A stretch of DNA of 5,291 nucleotides from JBJHAX01 sp050480705. GTDB taxonomy: Bacteria; Actinomycetota; Nitriliruptoria; Nitriliruptorales; Nitriliruptoraceae. Under the pieces are notes generated by a model. It made no database searches and was not told the origin of the DNA. It saw nothing but the letters and a program-made list of their open reading frames with translations. The position numbers and the translations under genes were made by a program. This document shows, one piece after another, positions 1 to 4,597 of this stretch. Every line of letters begins with the position of its first letter. Position 1 is the stretch's first letter. The stretch spans positions 1 through 5,291 of the forward strand of contig JBJHAX010000086.1 in NCBI GenBank assembly GCA_050480705.1, read 5' to 3'.

Positions 1-497
1 AATGGAGCGCCGAGGCGATCCGGGCCGCGTGGGACGTCGCGGACCGCTACGGCTGGCACAAGCCCGTCGTCGAACAGCCCCAGTACCACCTGCTGCACCG
101 CGAACGGGTCGAGCAGGAGTACGCACCGCTCTACGACGAGATCGGCCTCGGAACGACGATCTGGTCGCCGTTGGCGTCGGGACTTCTCACCGGCAAGTAC
201 CTCGACGGCATCCCCGCCGGAAGCCGTGCGGCACTTCCCGGTTACGAATGGCTGCGAAGCCGCATGGACGACCCCGCCACGAACGCCAAGGTCCGCGAGT
301 TCGTTGCGATTGCCGGGCAGCTCGAGGTGACCGCAGCGCAGCTTGCGATCGCGTGGTGCGCGGCGAACCCGAATGTGTCCAGCGTGATCACCGGTGCGTC
401 ACGGGTCGAGCAGGTGCACGAGAACCTCGGGGCACTCGACGCGCTCGACCGGTTGACTCCGCAGGTTCGTGACCGCGTCAGCGAGCTGTTCGCCTGA
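1..497 (+). CDS. Aldo/keto reductase, AKR6 (Kv-beta-like) type, C-terminal part
   Basis: This is the C-terminal 164 residues or so of an NADPH-dependent aldo/keto reductase, a soluble TIM-barrel oxidoreductase acting on carbonyls. The frame is open from base 3 and ends at TGA 495-497; the start lies left of the window. Recognisable blocks in order are EQPQYHLLHRERVE, IWSPLASGLLTGKY (barrel strand plus cofactor loop), the GIPAGSRAALPGYEWL stretch, the QLAIAWC helix, and SSVITGASRVEQVHENLGAL. The last block is where this family binds the adenosine phosphate of NADPH. The order and wording follow the voltage-gated potassium channel beta-subunit branch closely. The catalytic Asp/Tyr/Lys/His tetrad normally sits in the missing N-terminal half and cannot be checked. 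Codon use is strongly GC-ending, like the kinase downstream. The true substrate is unknown. There is no sign that it is co-transcribed with the kinase, since 177 bases with inverted repeats separate them. Confidence 0.93.
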   Translation, partial: WSAEAIRAAWDVADRYGWHKPVVEQPQYHLLHRERVEQEYAPLYDEIGLGTTIWSPLASGLLTGKYLDGIPAGSRAALPGYEWLRSRMDDPATNAKVREFVAIAGQLEVTAAQLAIAWCAANPNVSSVITGASRVEQVHENLGALDALDRLTPQVRDRVSELFA

Positions 498-517
498 GAC
501 CAGGCTTCTGCGCGAGG

Positions 518-556
518 TCGTTGGCAGCCGGTCGTGGCAACGAACGGCTCGAGCCG
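518..556 (+). terminator. Inverted repeats after the aldo/keto reductase gene
   Basis: Two dyads lie just after the reductase stop. TCGTTG (518-523) pairs with CAACGA (538-543) across a 14-base loop, and CGGCTCGAGCCG (545-556) is a perfect 12-bp palindrome. Neither has a following T-run, which is common for hairpins at gene ends in high-GC actinobacteria. They may end transcription of the reductase, but a protein-binding role for the palindrome is equally possible. Confidence 0.35.
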
Positions 557-588
557 CGCGTCCGAGTGGGTGGGCGACGGCGTCCTGC

Positions 589-656
589 ATGCGCATCGCC
601 GGTGTGTTGATGCGTATCATCCGCAGGTTGCTCCGTGACCCGGAACGTCGGGTCGA
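589..656 (+). promoter_or_regulatory. Repeats in the upstream region of the histidine kinase
   Basis: The leader of the kinase holds a direct repeat, ATGCGCATC (589-597) and ATGCGTATC (610-618), offset by 21 bases, or two helical turns. The second copy overlaps TATCAT (615-620), a possible -10 element with no good -35. Further down, GACCCG (637-642) and CGGGTC (649-654) form a perfect 6-bp inverted repeat with a 6-base loop, ending 9 bases before the ribosome binding site. These could be regulator sites or an mRNA hairpin near the start. The evidence is sequence symmetry only. Confidence 0.3.
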
Positions 657-674
657 GCGCGGCGGGGAGGACCT

Positions 675-1910
675 GTGAGCGAGATCGACGCCCGCCTGGG
701 GCGCGAGATGTCGCTCGTGTCGGCGTTCTTGTACGGGTCGGGGGCGACCCTCGTCGTCGCCACCATGCTCGTGCCCCACTGGGACGAGCTCGACATCGCC
801 ACGCTCGTCGTCGTGGTCGTCATCGCCTACCTCGGTGCGGCGTCCCACCTCGCAGCGGCACGCTGGTGGCGGCCTCCTCCGCTGTTGTGGTTCTCGCTCG
901 CCGCAGCCGCCGGCACGATCCTCATCGGGTTCGTGGTCGTGGCTGCAGGCCCCTCAGGCGCCGGCACGTACGCGATCCTGTACGTCTACGTGGCGGCGTT
1001 CGCGTTCTACTACTTCCCGCTCTCACTTGCGTTCGGGCAGGTCGCCTTCGTCGCGGTCAGCTTCGGCGTCGCGCTCTCCGTGCTCGGCCATGACGCCGCA
1101 CCGGCGGAATGGACCATCATCGTCGGAGCGTCCTCGGGAGCGGGCGGCATCATTGGTGGTCTCGGGCAGCGGGCACGCGACCGGTACACGAACGAACTGC
1201 GCGCCGCGGTCAGGCTGCGCGAGGTCGACGCGGTGAAGTCCCTGCTGCTGCAGGCGGCTTCGCACGAGCTGCGCACACCGCTCACCGCGGTCAAGGGCGG
1301 GGCCGAGATGCTCGTCCATCGCGATGCGCAGCTCCCAGACCACATGCGCGTCGAGCTCGCGGAGCGGATTCTCGCCAACGCGACGCGCCTGGAGCGGCTG
1401 GTGACCGACCTGCTCGATGCGGGCAACGACGATGCGGACGCCGCGCTCCTCGAGCGCGAACCGGTGCGGCTCGACGAACTCGTCCGGCGCGTCGTCGCAG
1501 GCCTCGATGGAGCCGACCGCATCCGGATCGAAACGGATGCGGTCGTCGCCCGCATCGAGGTCGGCAAGGTCGAGCGCATCGTCGAGAGTGTGGCCGGCAA
1601 CGCCCTCAAGCACACCCCCGACGGCGCCGAGGTCACCGTGAGCGTGTCGCGCGTCGATGACACCGCCGTGCTCGTCGTGGACGACGAAGGCCCCGGTATC
1701 CCCGACCGTGAGAAGGCGCGCGCGCTCGAACCGCTCAACCTCGGCGCCCGCTCGGTCGGGCTCGCCCAGCCAGGGGTCGGTCTCGGGCTGGCGTTGACCG
1801 CGCGCTACGTCGAGCTGCACGGCGGCAGTGTCGCGCTCGAGGACCGTCCGGGCGGAGGCCTGCGGGTGCGTATCGAGCTGCCGGTGTCGGGCGTCGACGG
1901 GCACGCCTGA
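675..1910 (+). CDS. Membrane sensor histidine kinase (orphan)
   Basis: This 411-residue membrane-bound kinase would autophosphorylate on His and pass the phosphate to a response regulator. About six hydrophobic segments with short loops fill residues 14-163, so sensing probably occurs in or at the membrane. A linker then leads to the HisKA dimerisation helix with the H box ASHELRTPL (phospho-acceptor His197). The HATPase_c domain has an N box around NALKHTP (Asn309), a G1 box DDEGPGIP (336-343) and a G2 box GVGLGLALTARYVELHGG (367-384). Two divergences stand out: Ser305 replaces the first Asn of the N box, and the F box reads ALEPL instead of the usual FEPF. The start is GTG 675 with GGGGAGG (664-670) four bases upstream; ATG 708 is an alternative. 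No partner regulator lies in the window, so it is orphan as far as can be seen. The signal is unknown. Confidence 0.95.
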   Translation: MSEIDARLGREMSLVSAFLYGSGATLVVATMLVPHWDELDIATLVVVVVIAYLGAASHLAAARWWRPPPLLWFSLAAAAGTILIGFVVVAAGPSGAGTYAILYVYVAAFAFYYFPLSLAFGQVAFVAVSFGVALSVLGHDAAPAEWTIIVGASSGAGGIIGGLGQRARDRYTNELRAAVRLREVDAVKSLLLQAASHELRTPLTAVKGGAEMLVHRDAQLPDHMRVELAERILANATRLERLVTDLLDAGNDDADAALLEREPVRLDELVRRVVAGLDGADRIRIETDAVVARIEVGKVERIVESVAGNALKHTPDGAEVTVSVSRVDDTAVLVVDDEGPGIPDREKARALEPLNLGARSVGLAQPGVGLGLALTARYVELHGGSVALEDRPGGGLRVRIELPVSGVDGHA

Positions 1911-1914
1911 CGGA

Positions 1915-1926
1915 CGCCGGCCGGCG
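1915..1926. repeat. Perfect 12-bp GC palindrome after the kinase stop
   Basis: CGCCGGCCGGCG lies five bases after the kinase stop codon and is fully self-complementary. The same two arms recur at 2045-2050 and 2060-2065 around a 9-base loop, after the second kinase fragment. The palindrome may be the collapsed remains of a similar terminator hairpin, with its loop lost where the two copies join. Confidence 0.45.
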
Positions 1927-2041
1927 GGTCGGATTGGGGCTGGCGCTCACCGCCCGCTACGTCGAGTTTCATGATGGTTGCGTGGCACCGGAGGCACGCG
2001 CTGAGGCAGGTCTTCGTGTGCGAGTCGTCTTGCCCGTCGCT
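1926..2041 (+). pseudogene. Remnant of a second histidine kinase (3' end of ATPase domain only)
   Basis: The frame starting at 1928 reads VGLGLALTARYVEFHDG and continues to GLRVRVVLPV. This is the G2 box and last strands of a HATPase_c domain. It aligns without gaps to the end of the intact kinase just upstream (1776-1886 against 1928-2038), with 27 of 37 residues identical by my count. Many identical residues use different codons (for example ctc/ttg, ttg/ctc, cac/cat), so the copies diverged for a long time while both were coding. There is no H, N or G1 box and no start signal. The stop is also missing: TGA occurs at 2041-2043 but one base out of frame, as if a single base were lost next to it. 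The open frame runs on to 2329 with no recognisable protein. I infer the 3' stump of a deleted paralogous kinase rather than a recent duplication. Confidence 0.7.
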
Positions 2042-2069
2042 GATCGCCGGATGATCTGGCCGGCGGATC
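2042..2069 (+). terminator. GC hairpin after the kinase remnant
   Basis: GATCGCCGG (2042-2050) pairs with CCGGCG and ATC (2060-2065, 2067-2069), with one bulged G at 2066 and a 9-base loop. The result is a 9-bp GC-rich stem placed right where the remnant kinase frame should end. There is no T-run. It looks like a terminator that once belonged to the lost kinase and may now serve the intact one. Confidence 0.5.
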
Positions 2070-2100
2070 TGGCGCAAGGTTCAGCGATACATCGGCATCG

Positions 2101-2146
2101 GGCGCAACGTCGCGTCGCGAAATGCAGCGAATCATTGCATTGCGCC
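2101..2146. repeat. Nested inverted repeats in the convergent gap
   Basis: GGCGCAA (2101-2107) is matched by TTGCGCC (2140-2146). Overlapping with the right arm, AATGCA (2121-2126) is matched by TGCATT (2136-2141) with a 9-base loop. The second is a plausible small hairpin about 60 bases beyond the lacI-type stop. The two pairings overlap, so only one can form at a time. Confidence 0.3.
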
Positions 2147-2163
2147 AACATCGACCGGATCTC

Positions 2164-2193
2164 CGCGAGCATGGCTGCCGAAAGGTGCTCGCG
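2164..2193 (-). terminator. Stem-loop directly after the LacI-family gene
   Basis: CGCGAGCA (2164-2171) and TGCTCGCG (2186-2193) form a perfect 8-bp stem with a 14-base loop, beginning six bases past the regulator's stop codon on the minus strand. The position is what a terminator for that gene would have, and the symmetry means it can act on both converging transcripts. No T-run follows. Confidence 0.55.
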
Positions 2194-2199
2194 TCGAGG

Positions 2200-3309
2200 T
2201 CAGTGCTCGGGGGGTGGCGCTGTCGATGACCGGACGACGAGCGTCGGCTGCAGCAAGATATCGACGGCGTGTTCCGGCTCCCCTTCGATGAGGGCGACCG
2301 CAAGTTCCGCGGCCATCCGCCCAATCTGATACGTGGGAAGCCGCACTGTAGTTAGTGGGGGCGTGACGTATGCCGAGATGGTGAGGTCGTCGTATCCCAC
2401 GATTGACACATCCTCGGGGCACCGCAGGTTTGCCGCTGCCAGTGCATCGAGGACGCCGAGTGCCAGTACGTCGTTGTGCGCGAAGATCGCTGTCGGCCGC
2501 TCGTCCTCAAGAAGGAGGTCCCGTGCAAGCTGGTGGGCCTCATCAATCGAGGCAGCCATGGTCGTCCTTCGGCGACTCGCGACAAGCTCAATGCCGTGAT
2601 CGTTACAGGCATCACGGCAACCGGCTGACCGATCAGCGAAGGTCGACATGTCAGAAGGGCCTGCGATCTCAGCGATTCGGCGGTGCCCGAGTTCGGCCAG
2701 GTGCCCGACAGCAAGCCGCGCTCCCTGAGCATCGTCATGCGCTGCCGACGGGATCCCACTGCCGTGGAGCGTCCGGACGGCGAGCACGACGGGAGCCAAC
2801 CCGGCGGCTCGCCGTAACGGTGGTTCGGCGCTCTGACGTGCCGCGCTCGTGATGATCGCGTCAACGTTGCGATTGATCAGGTTGCCGATGGTTCGTTCGA
2901 GACGTCGGCCGTCGTCTTGGGATTCGGCCACGATGGCAGCGAGTTTCCGTCCGTCCAGCGCGTTTTCGACGCCTCGGATGAAGCTGGCCTCGAAGGGGTT
3001 CTCAAGGTCTGCGACCAGAACACCGATCGTCTCGGACCTTCCAGTGTGGAGCGAACGCGCCTGCGAGCTGGGCACGTAGCCCAGTCGGTTGGCGACCTCC
3101 TGCACGTGGTCGCGCGTCTCGCTACTGATCAGAGCCGACTTGGTTGGGTCTAGCGCCCTCGAAACCGTCGCCGGGTGCACACGGGCAGCGCGAGCGACCT
3201 GTCGCATTGTGACGCGCGTTCGCCTGGGCGACACCGCGGGCCTTTGTGGGGGAACGTCTAGACGTGCTGGTTCGTCCGCGTGATCACCCTGTCTAGTATC
3301 GGGAGCCAT
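2200..3309 (-). CDS. LacI-family transcriptional regulator
   Basis: This DNA-binding repressor (369 residues from this start) would use a sugar-type ligand to control the neighbouring operon. The HTH is MRQVARAARVHPATVSRALD (35-54). The hinge helix PSSQARSL (80-87) carries the Leu that LacI proteins insert in the minor groove. The periplasmic-binding-like core follows, with IGVLVADLENPF (95-106), GHRRIAEIAG (208-217), HND (278-280), CPEDVSIVGYDD (297-308) and PPLTTVR (317-323). Length and order are typical of the family. ATG 3309 has GAGGA at 3315-3319, five bases away. GTG 3234 with AAAGG (3241-3245) gives 344 residues, closer to the usual length. The residues before it are Pro/Arg-rich and use AGA, CTA and AGG codons, so the shorter form may be right. 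GTG 3339 lacks a ribosome site. The gene is divergent from the cupin and transporter genes it probably regulates. Confidence 0.96.
   Translation of the reverse strand: MAPDTRQGDHADEPARLDVPPQRPAVSPRRTRVTMRQVARAARVHPATVSRALDPTKSALISSETRDHVQEVANRLGYVPSSQARSLHTGRSETIGVLVADLENPFEASFIRGVENALDGRKLAAIVAESQDDGRRLERTIGNLINRNVDAIITSAARQSAEPPLRRAAGLAPVVLAVRTLHGSGIPSAAHDDAQGARLAVGHLAELGHRRIAEIAGPSDMSTFADRSAGCRDACNDHGIELVASRRRTTMAASIDEAHQLARDLLLEDERPTAIFAHNDVLALGVLDALAAANLRCPEDVSIVGYDDLTISAYVTPPLTTVRLPTYQIGRMAAELAVALIEGEPEHAVDILLQPTLVVRSSTAPPPEH
3254..3265. promoter_or_regulatory. Perfect 12-bp palindrome, candidate operator for autoregulation
   Basis: ACGTCTAGACGT is fully palindromic. It lies inside the LacI-type frame if translation starts at 3309, but 20 bases upstream of the alternative GTG start at 3234. 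An even, centred palindrome of this kind suits a dimeric LacI-family protein. GTGATCAC (3280-3287), another perfect palindrome, lies just upstream. Function is inferred from symmetry and position only. Confidence 0.35.
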
Positions 3310-3472
3310 CGTCGTCCTCGTGCTGTCGGCTGGAGGCACCGGCGTGCGCCGGATCGACGCAAGGTGGATCGTCGTTGCCGGGGTGTCCGCAGGAAGTCCT
3401 GTGTTGCCGGGATCGTAGACTCCCGACGGCGGACCGTTCGCCAGGTGGATGGTGACTTGATCGCCCTCCGTT

Positions 3473-3538
3473 CGCCTTCAACCTCCTTCTAGTTCAACCT
3501 CTAGTTCAACCTCTAGTTCAACCTTCTTCTAGCAACCG
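3473..3538. repeat. 12-bp tandem repeat array, CTAGTTCAACCT x3
   Basis: Three perfect head-to-tail copies of CTAGTTCAACCT occupy 3489-3500, 3501-3512 and 3513-3524. A decayed copy (TTCAACCT, 3477-3484) precedes them after a 4-base gap (CCTT), and another (CTAG then CAACC, 3529-3537) follows after a 4-base gap (TCTT). Each unit contains the palindrome CTAG and the near-palindrome GTTCAAC. The array is 180 bases upstream of the regulator's ATG and about 375 upstream of the cupin start. Likely roles are a multi-site protein-binding array or a slippage-prone microsatellite. Confidence 0.85.
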
Positions 3539-3571
3539 TTCGCATTCCACCCCGACGGTTCGAATAATCGC

Positions 3572-3600
3572 TTGACGAGCTTGCACGCTCCAGGTAGTTT
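3572..3600 (+). promoter_or_regulatory. Candidate sigma70-type promoter for the cupin operon
   Basis: TTGACG (3572-3577) and TAGTTT (3595-3600) are separated by exactly 17 bases. The -35 matches five of six consensus bases. The -10 fits the loose actinobacterial TAnnnT form. Transcription would begin near 3607, giving a leader of about 290 bases before the cupin start and placing the AT-rich repeats and the stem-loop inside the mRNA. It is the best-spaced pair I found in this gap, but it was found by eye. Confidence 0.4.
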
Positions 3601-3625
3601 GCACGGTGACGCAAAGCTATGCATA

Positions 3626-3772
3626 GAATCGCATAATGCAGCGGGTTTCGCAATTGGGAATCAGAGCAGGATATGAATCTGTATGCGAATGAATCGGGAA
3701 AGCATCTTGAATTTGTGGGAAATCAGTCGCGTTGATCATGTGATCGACCTGCAAACGTGTTGTATGCGATTC
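3626..3772. repeat. TATGCGATTC inverted and direct repeats in AT-rich leader
   Basis: GAATCGCATA (3626-3635) is the exact reverse complement of TATGCGATTC (3763-3772). A near copy of the second, TATGCGAATG, sits at 3682-3691. The two forward copies extend into a diverged direct repeat (from 3680 and 3761, offset 81) ending in CGGGA. CTATGCATAG (3617-3626), a perfect 10-bp palindrome, abuts the first. These could be operator half-sites for the divergent regulator or another factor. Confidence 0.4.
3731..3748. promoter_or_regulatory. Gapped palindrome, candidate operator
   Basis: GTTGATCATGTGATCGAC has matching arms GATCA and TGATC around a 2-base centre, with outer GT/AC also paired: 14 of 18 positions are symmetric. 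It lies between the candidate promoter and the cupin gene. The GATCA/TGATC form resembles GntR-type sites as much as LacI-type ones, so the binding protein is uncertain. Confidence 0.3.
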
Positions 3773-3786
3773 ATGCGGGAGAGATG

Positions 3787-3841
3787 GCTGGACAGTGGAG
3801 CAGACGCCAAGGTGTGAGAAGAGGGCGATGCTCCATCCAGC
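3787..3841 (+). ncRNA. Long interrupted stem-loop in the putative cupin mRNA leader
   Basis: Three stacked helices can form. Bases 3787-3792 pair with 3836-3841 (6 bp), followed by a 3-base bulge CAG at 3793-3795. Bases 3796-3802 pair with 3829-3835 (7 bp), followed by a small internal loop GA/A. Bases 3805-3808 pair with 3824-3827 (4 bp). The apical loop of 15 purine-rich bases is 3809-3823. All 17 pairs are Watson-Crick. The structure ends 45 bases before the cupin ribosome binding site and has no T-run, so a leader element affecting translation or stability is more likely than a terminator. I do not recognise a known riboswitch class. Confidence 0.45.
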
Positions 3842-3898
3842 GGTCACTGGAATGGCGTGGTAATCGCCGGCTGTCGAGATCGATTCGGAGGGACGTGC

Positions 3899-4333
3899 AT
3901 GTCAGAGAGCGGCGTGGTGGGAACCCCGGCGACGAAAGTCAACCTTGAGAGCGTCGCTTTCGCGGAAGGCCTGCGAGAGGACGAGGGATGGATTGACATG
4001 CGGGTGCAGTTCGCGATCAGTCAGCTCAATGCCGGCGCCGAAGAAGTGGTATTCGGGCGCACAATCTTCGCGCCAGGTTCGCGTCACGAAGCCCATCGTC
4101 ATGCCCACGCAGAAGAAGTGCAGTACCTCCTGTCGGGCGAAGGCGTTGTTCTGGACGGGGATGATCAGATCAGTGTCGGCCCAGGCGACATCGTGCACAC
4201 GCCCAAGGGGCGCTGGCACGGATTCCGCAATACCTCGGAGAGTGAGGACGCGGTATTGATCTGGCTGTGGGCGGGGGCAGGGTCGCGGGAGGCCGCTGGA
4301 TACGAGGCGCGCTCGGACGTCAACAAGAAGTAG
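3899..4333 (+). CDS. Small single-domain cupin protein
   Basis: This is a 144-residue cytosolic beta-barrel of the cupin superfamily, probably metal-binding. Both conserved motifs are complete. Motif 1 runs from Gly60 to Gly80, with His66, His68 and Glu73 in the G(X)5HXH(X)4E(X)6G pattern. Motif 2 runs GDIVHTPKGRWHGFRN, from Gly96 to Asn111, with His107. The four presumed metal ligands are therefore His66, His68, Glu73 and His107. ATG 3899 has GGAGGG at 3887-3892, six bases upstream; an in-frame upstream start at 3857 has no such site and adds 14 unconvincing residues. Placed first in the likely sugar operon opposite a LacI-type regulator, it may be a sugar isomerase, epimerase or binding protein. 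The cupin fold covers too many reactions to name one. Base composition (60% GC at 4141-4200 by hand count) is lower than in the kinase. Confidence 0.95.
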   Translation: MSESGVVGTPATKVNLESVAFAEGLREDEGWIDMRVQFAISQLNAGAEEVVFGRTIFAPGSRHEAHRHAHAEEVQYLLSGEGVVLDGDDQISVGPGDIVHTPKGRWHGFRNTSESEDAVLIWLWAGAGSREAAGYEARSDVNKK

Positions 4334-4593
4334 CGGTCCATTGCAGGTGGTCTTCTTCCGGGTTCCTTTATCAGATCGATGCTTACTGCGTAGAGGCCTG
4401 TTGCGAGGCTGCAGTGTCGTGCGGACGGAGCGGGATTGGGGCTTTCCAATGGCGAGACATTAAGACGCCGGTTGAGACTACGGCGAGATCGGAGCGGGAT
4501 CGCAGACATGAACTCTCAACGGGTGTCCATCGACAAGTTCGATCTCAACGAGCCAGCAAGACATGCCATATCACGATCAAGGGAGTGGGTGAA
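4334..4593 (+). other. Gap between cupin and substrate-binding protein genes
   Basis: These 260 bases contain no well-supported gene or promoter. There are two weak dyads: ATTGG/CCAAT (4435-4439, 4446-4450) and CGCCG/CGGCG (4466-4470, 4481-4485). GTTGAG (4471-4476) is matched by CTCAAC at 4515-4520, which recurs at 4544-4549. The gap is long for an operon, so a separate promoter or leader for the transporter gene is possible. Confidence 0.4.
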
Positions 4594-4597
4594 ATGA
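4508..4597 (+). CDS. Possible 29-residue leader peptide overlapping the transporter gene start
   Basis: ATG 4508 opens a 29-codon frame reading MNSQRVSIDKFDLNEPARHA and on to a stop at TGA 4595-4597. That stop overlaps the ATG of the substrate-binding protein by the ATGA arrangement typical of translational coupling. Against it, the ribosome site is weak (GGGAT at 4496-4500), the frame uses AGA, ATA and TCA codons, and an ATGA overlap can occur by chance. I recognise no family. If real, it would act as a coupled leader cistron; if not, it is a chance frame. Confidence 0.22.
   Translation: MNSQRVSIDKFDLNEPARHAISRSREWVK

Larger units (their letters stand above)
3310..3898. other. Divergent regulatory region between lacI-type and cupin genes
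   Basis: These 589 bases hold no convincing gene. They contain the octamer CCGTTCGC at 3434, 3468 and 3536; the 12-bp tandem array (3489-3524); a candidate promoter (3572-3600); an AT-rich stretch with short inverted and direct repeats (about 3610-3775); a gapped palindrome (3731-3748); and a long stem-loop (3787-3841) ahead of the cupin ribosome site. By hand count, bases 3661-3720 are 42% GC, against 75% for 1441-1500 in the kinase. Short open frames here have no ribosome sites or recognisable products. Confidence 0.7.

Noticed and set aside
2..472. Plus-strand frame of 156 codons overlapping the reductase
   Set aside because: Arg-rich out-of-frame translation. The reductase frame carries strong family motifs across the same bases.
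1010..1904. Long minus-strand open frames (293 and 242 codons) opposite the kinase gene
   Set aside because: They are antisense shadows caused by high GC. The plus strand encodes a clear histidine kinase with all main boxes, and the minus products show no family features.
1934..2329. Plus-strand frame of 131 codons starting at TTG 1934 as an intact gene
   Set aside because: Only its first 37 or so codons resemble anything (a kinase G2 box). It has no ribosome site, crosses two hairpins and runs into the end of the regulator gene on the other strand. It is treated as a pseudogene remnant.
2352..2864. Other frames across the LacI-type gene on both strands
   Set aside because: They overlap a complete, well-ordered LacI-family protein and have biased, low-complexity products.
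3293..3481. Minus-strand 62-codon frame before the regulator, next to a perfect ribosome-site sequence AAGGAGGT (3481-3488)
   Set aside because: The only start is a TTG overlapping that sequence, leaving no spacing. The peptide has no recognisable features. The strong match arises from the edge of the repeat array.
3473..3538. CRISPR array
   Set aside because: The 12-bp units are directly abutting with no spacers and are too short, and no cas gene is present.
3617..3847. Minus-strand 76-codon frame in the divergent gap
   Set aside because: The GTG start has no ribosome site, the product matches nothing I know, and the region is better explained as leader and operator DNA.
4435..4485. Weak dyads after the cupin gene as a terminator
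   Set aside because: The stems are only 5 bp, lie about 100 bases beyond the stop and have no T-run, so they do not support a terminator call.
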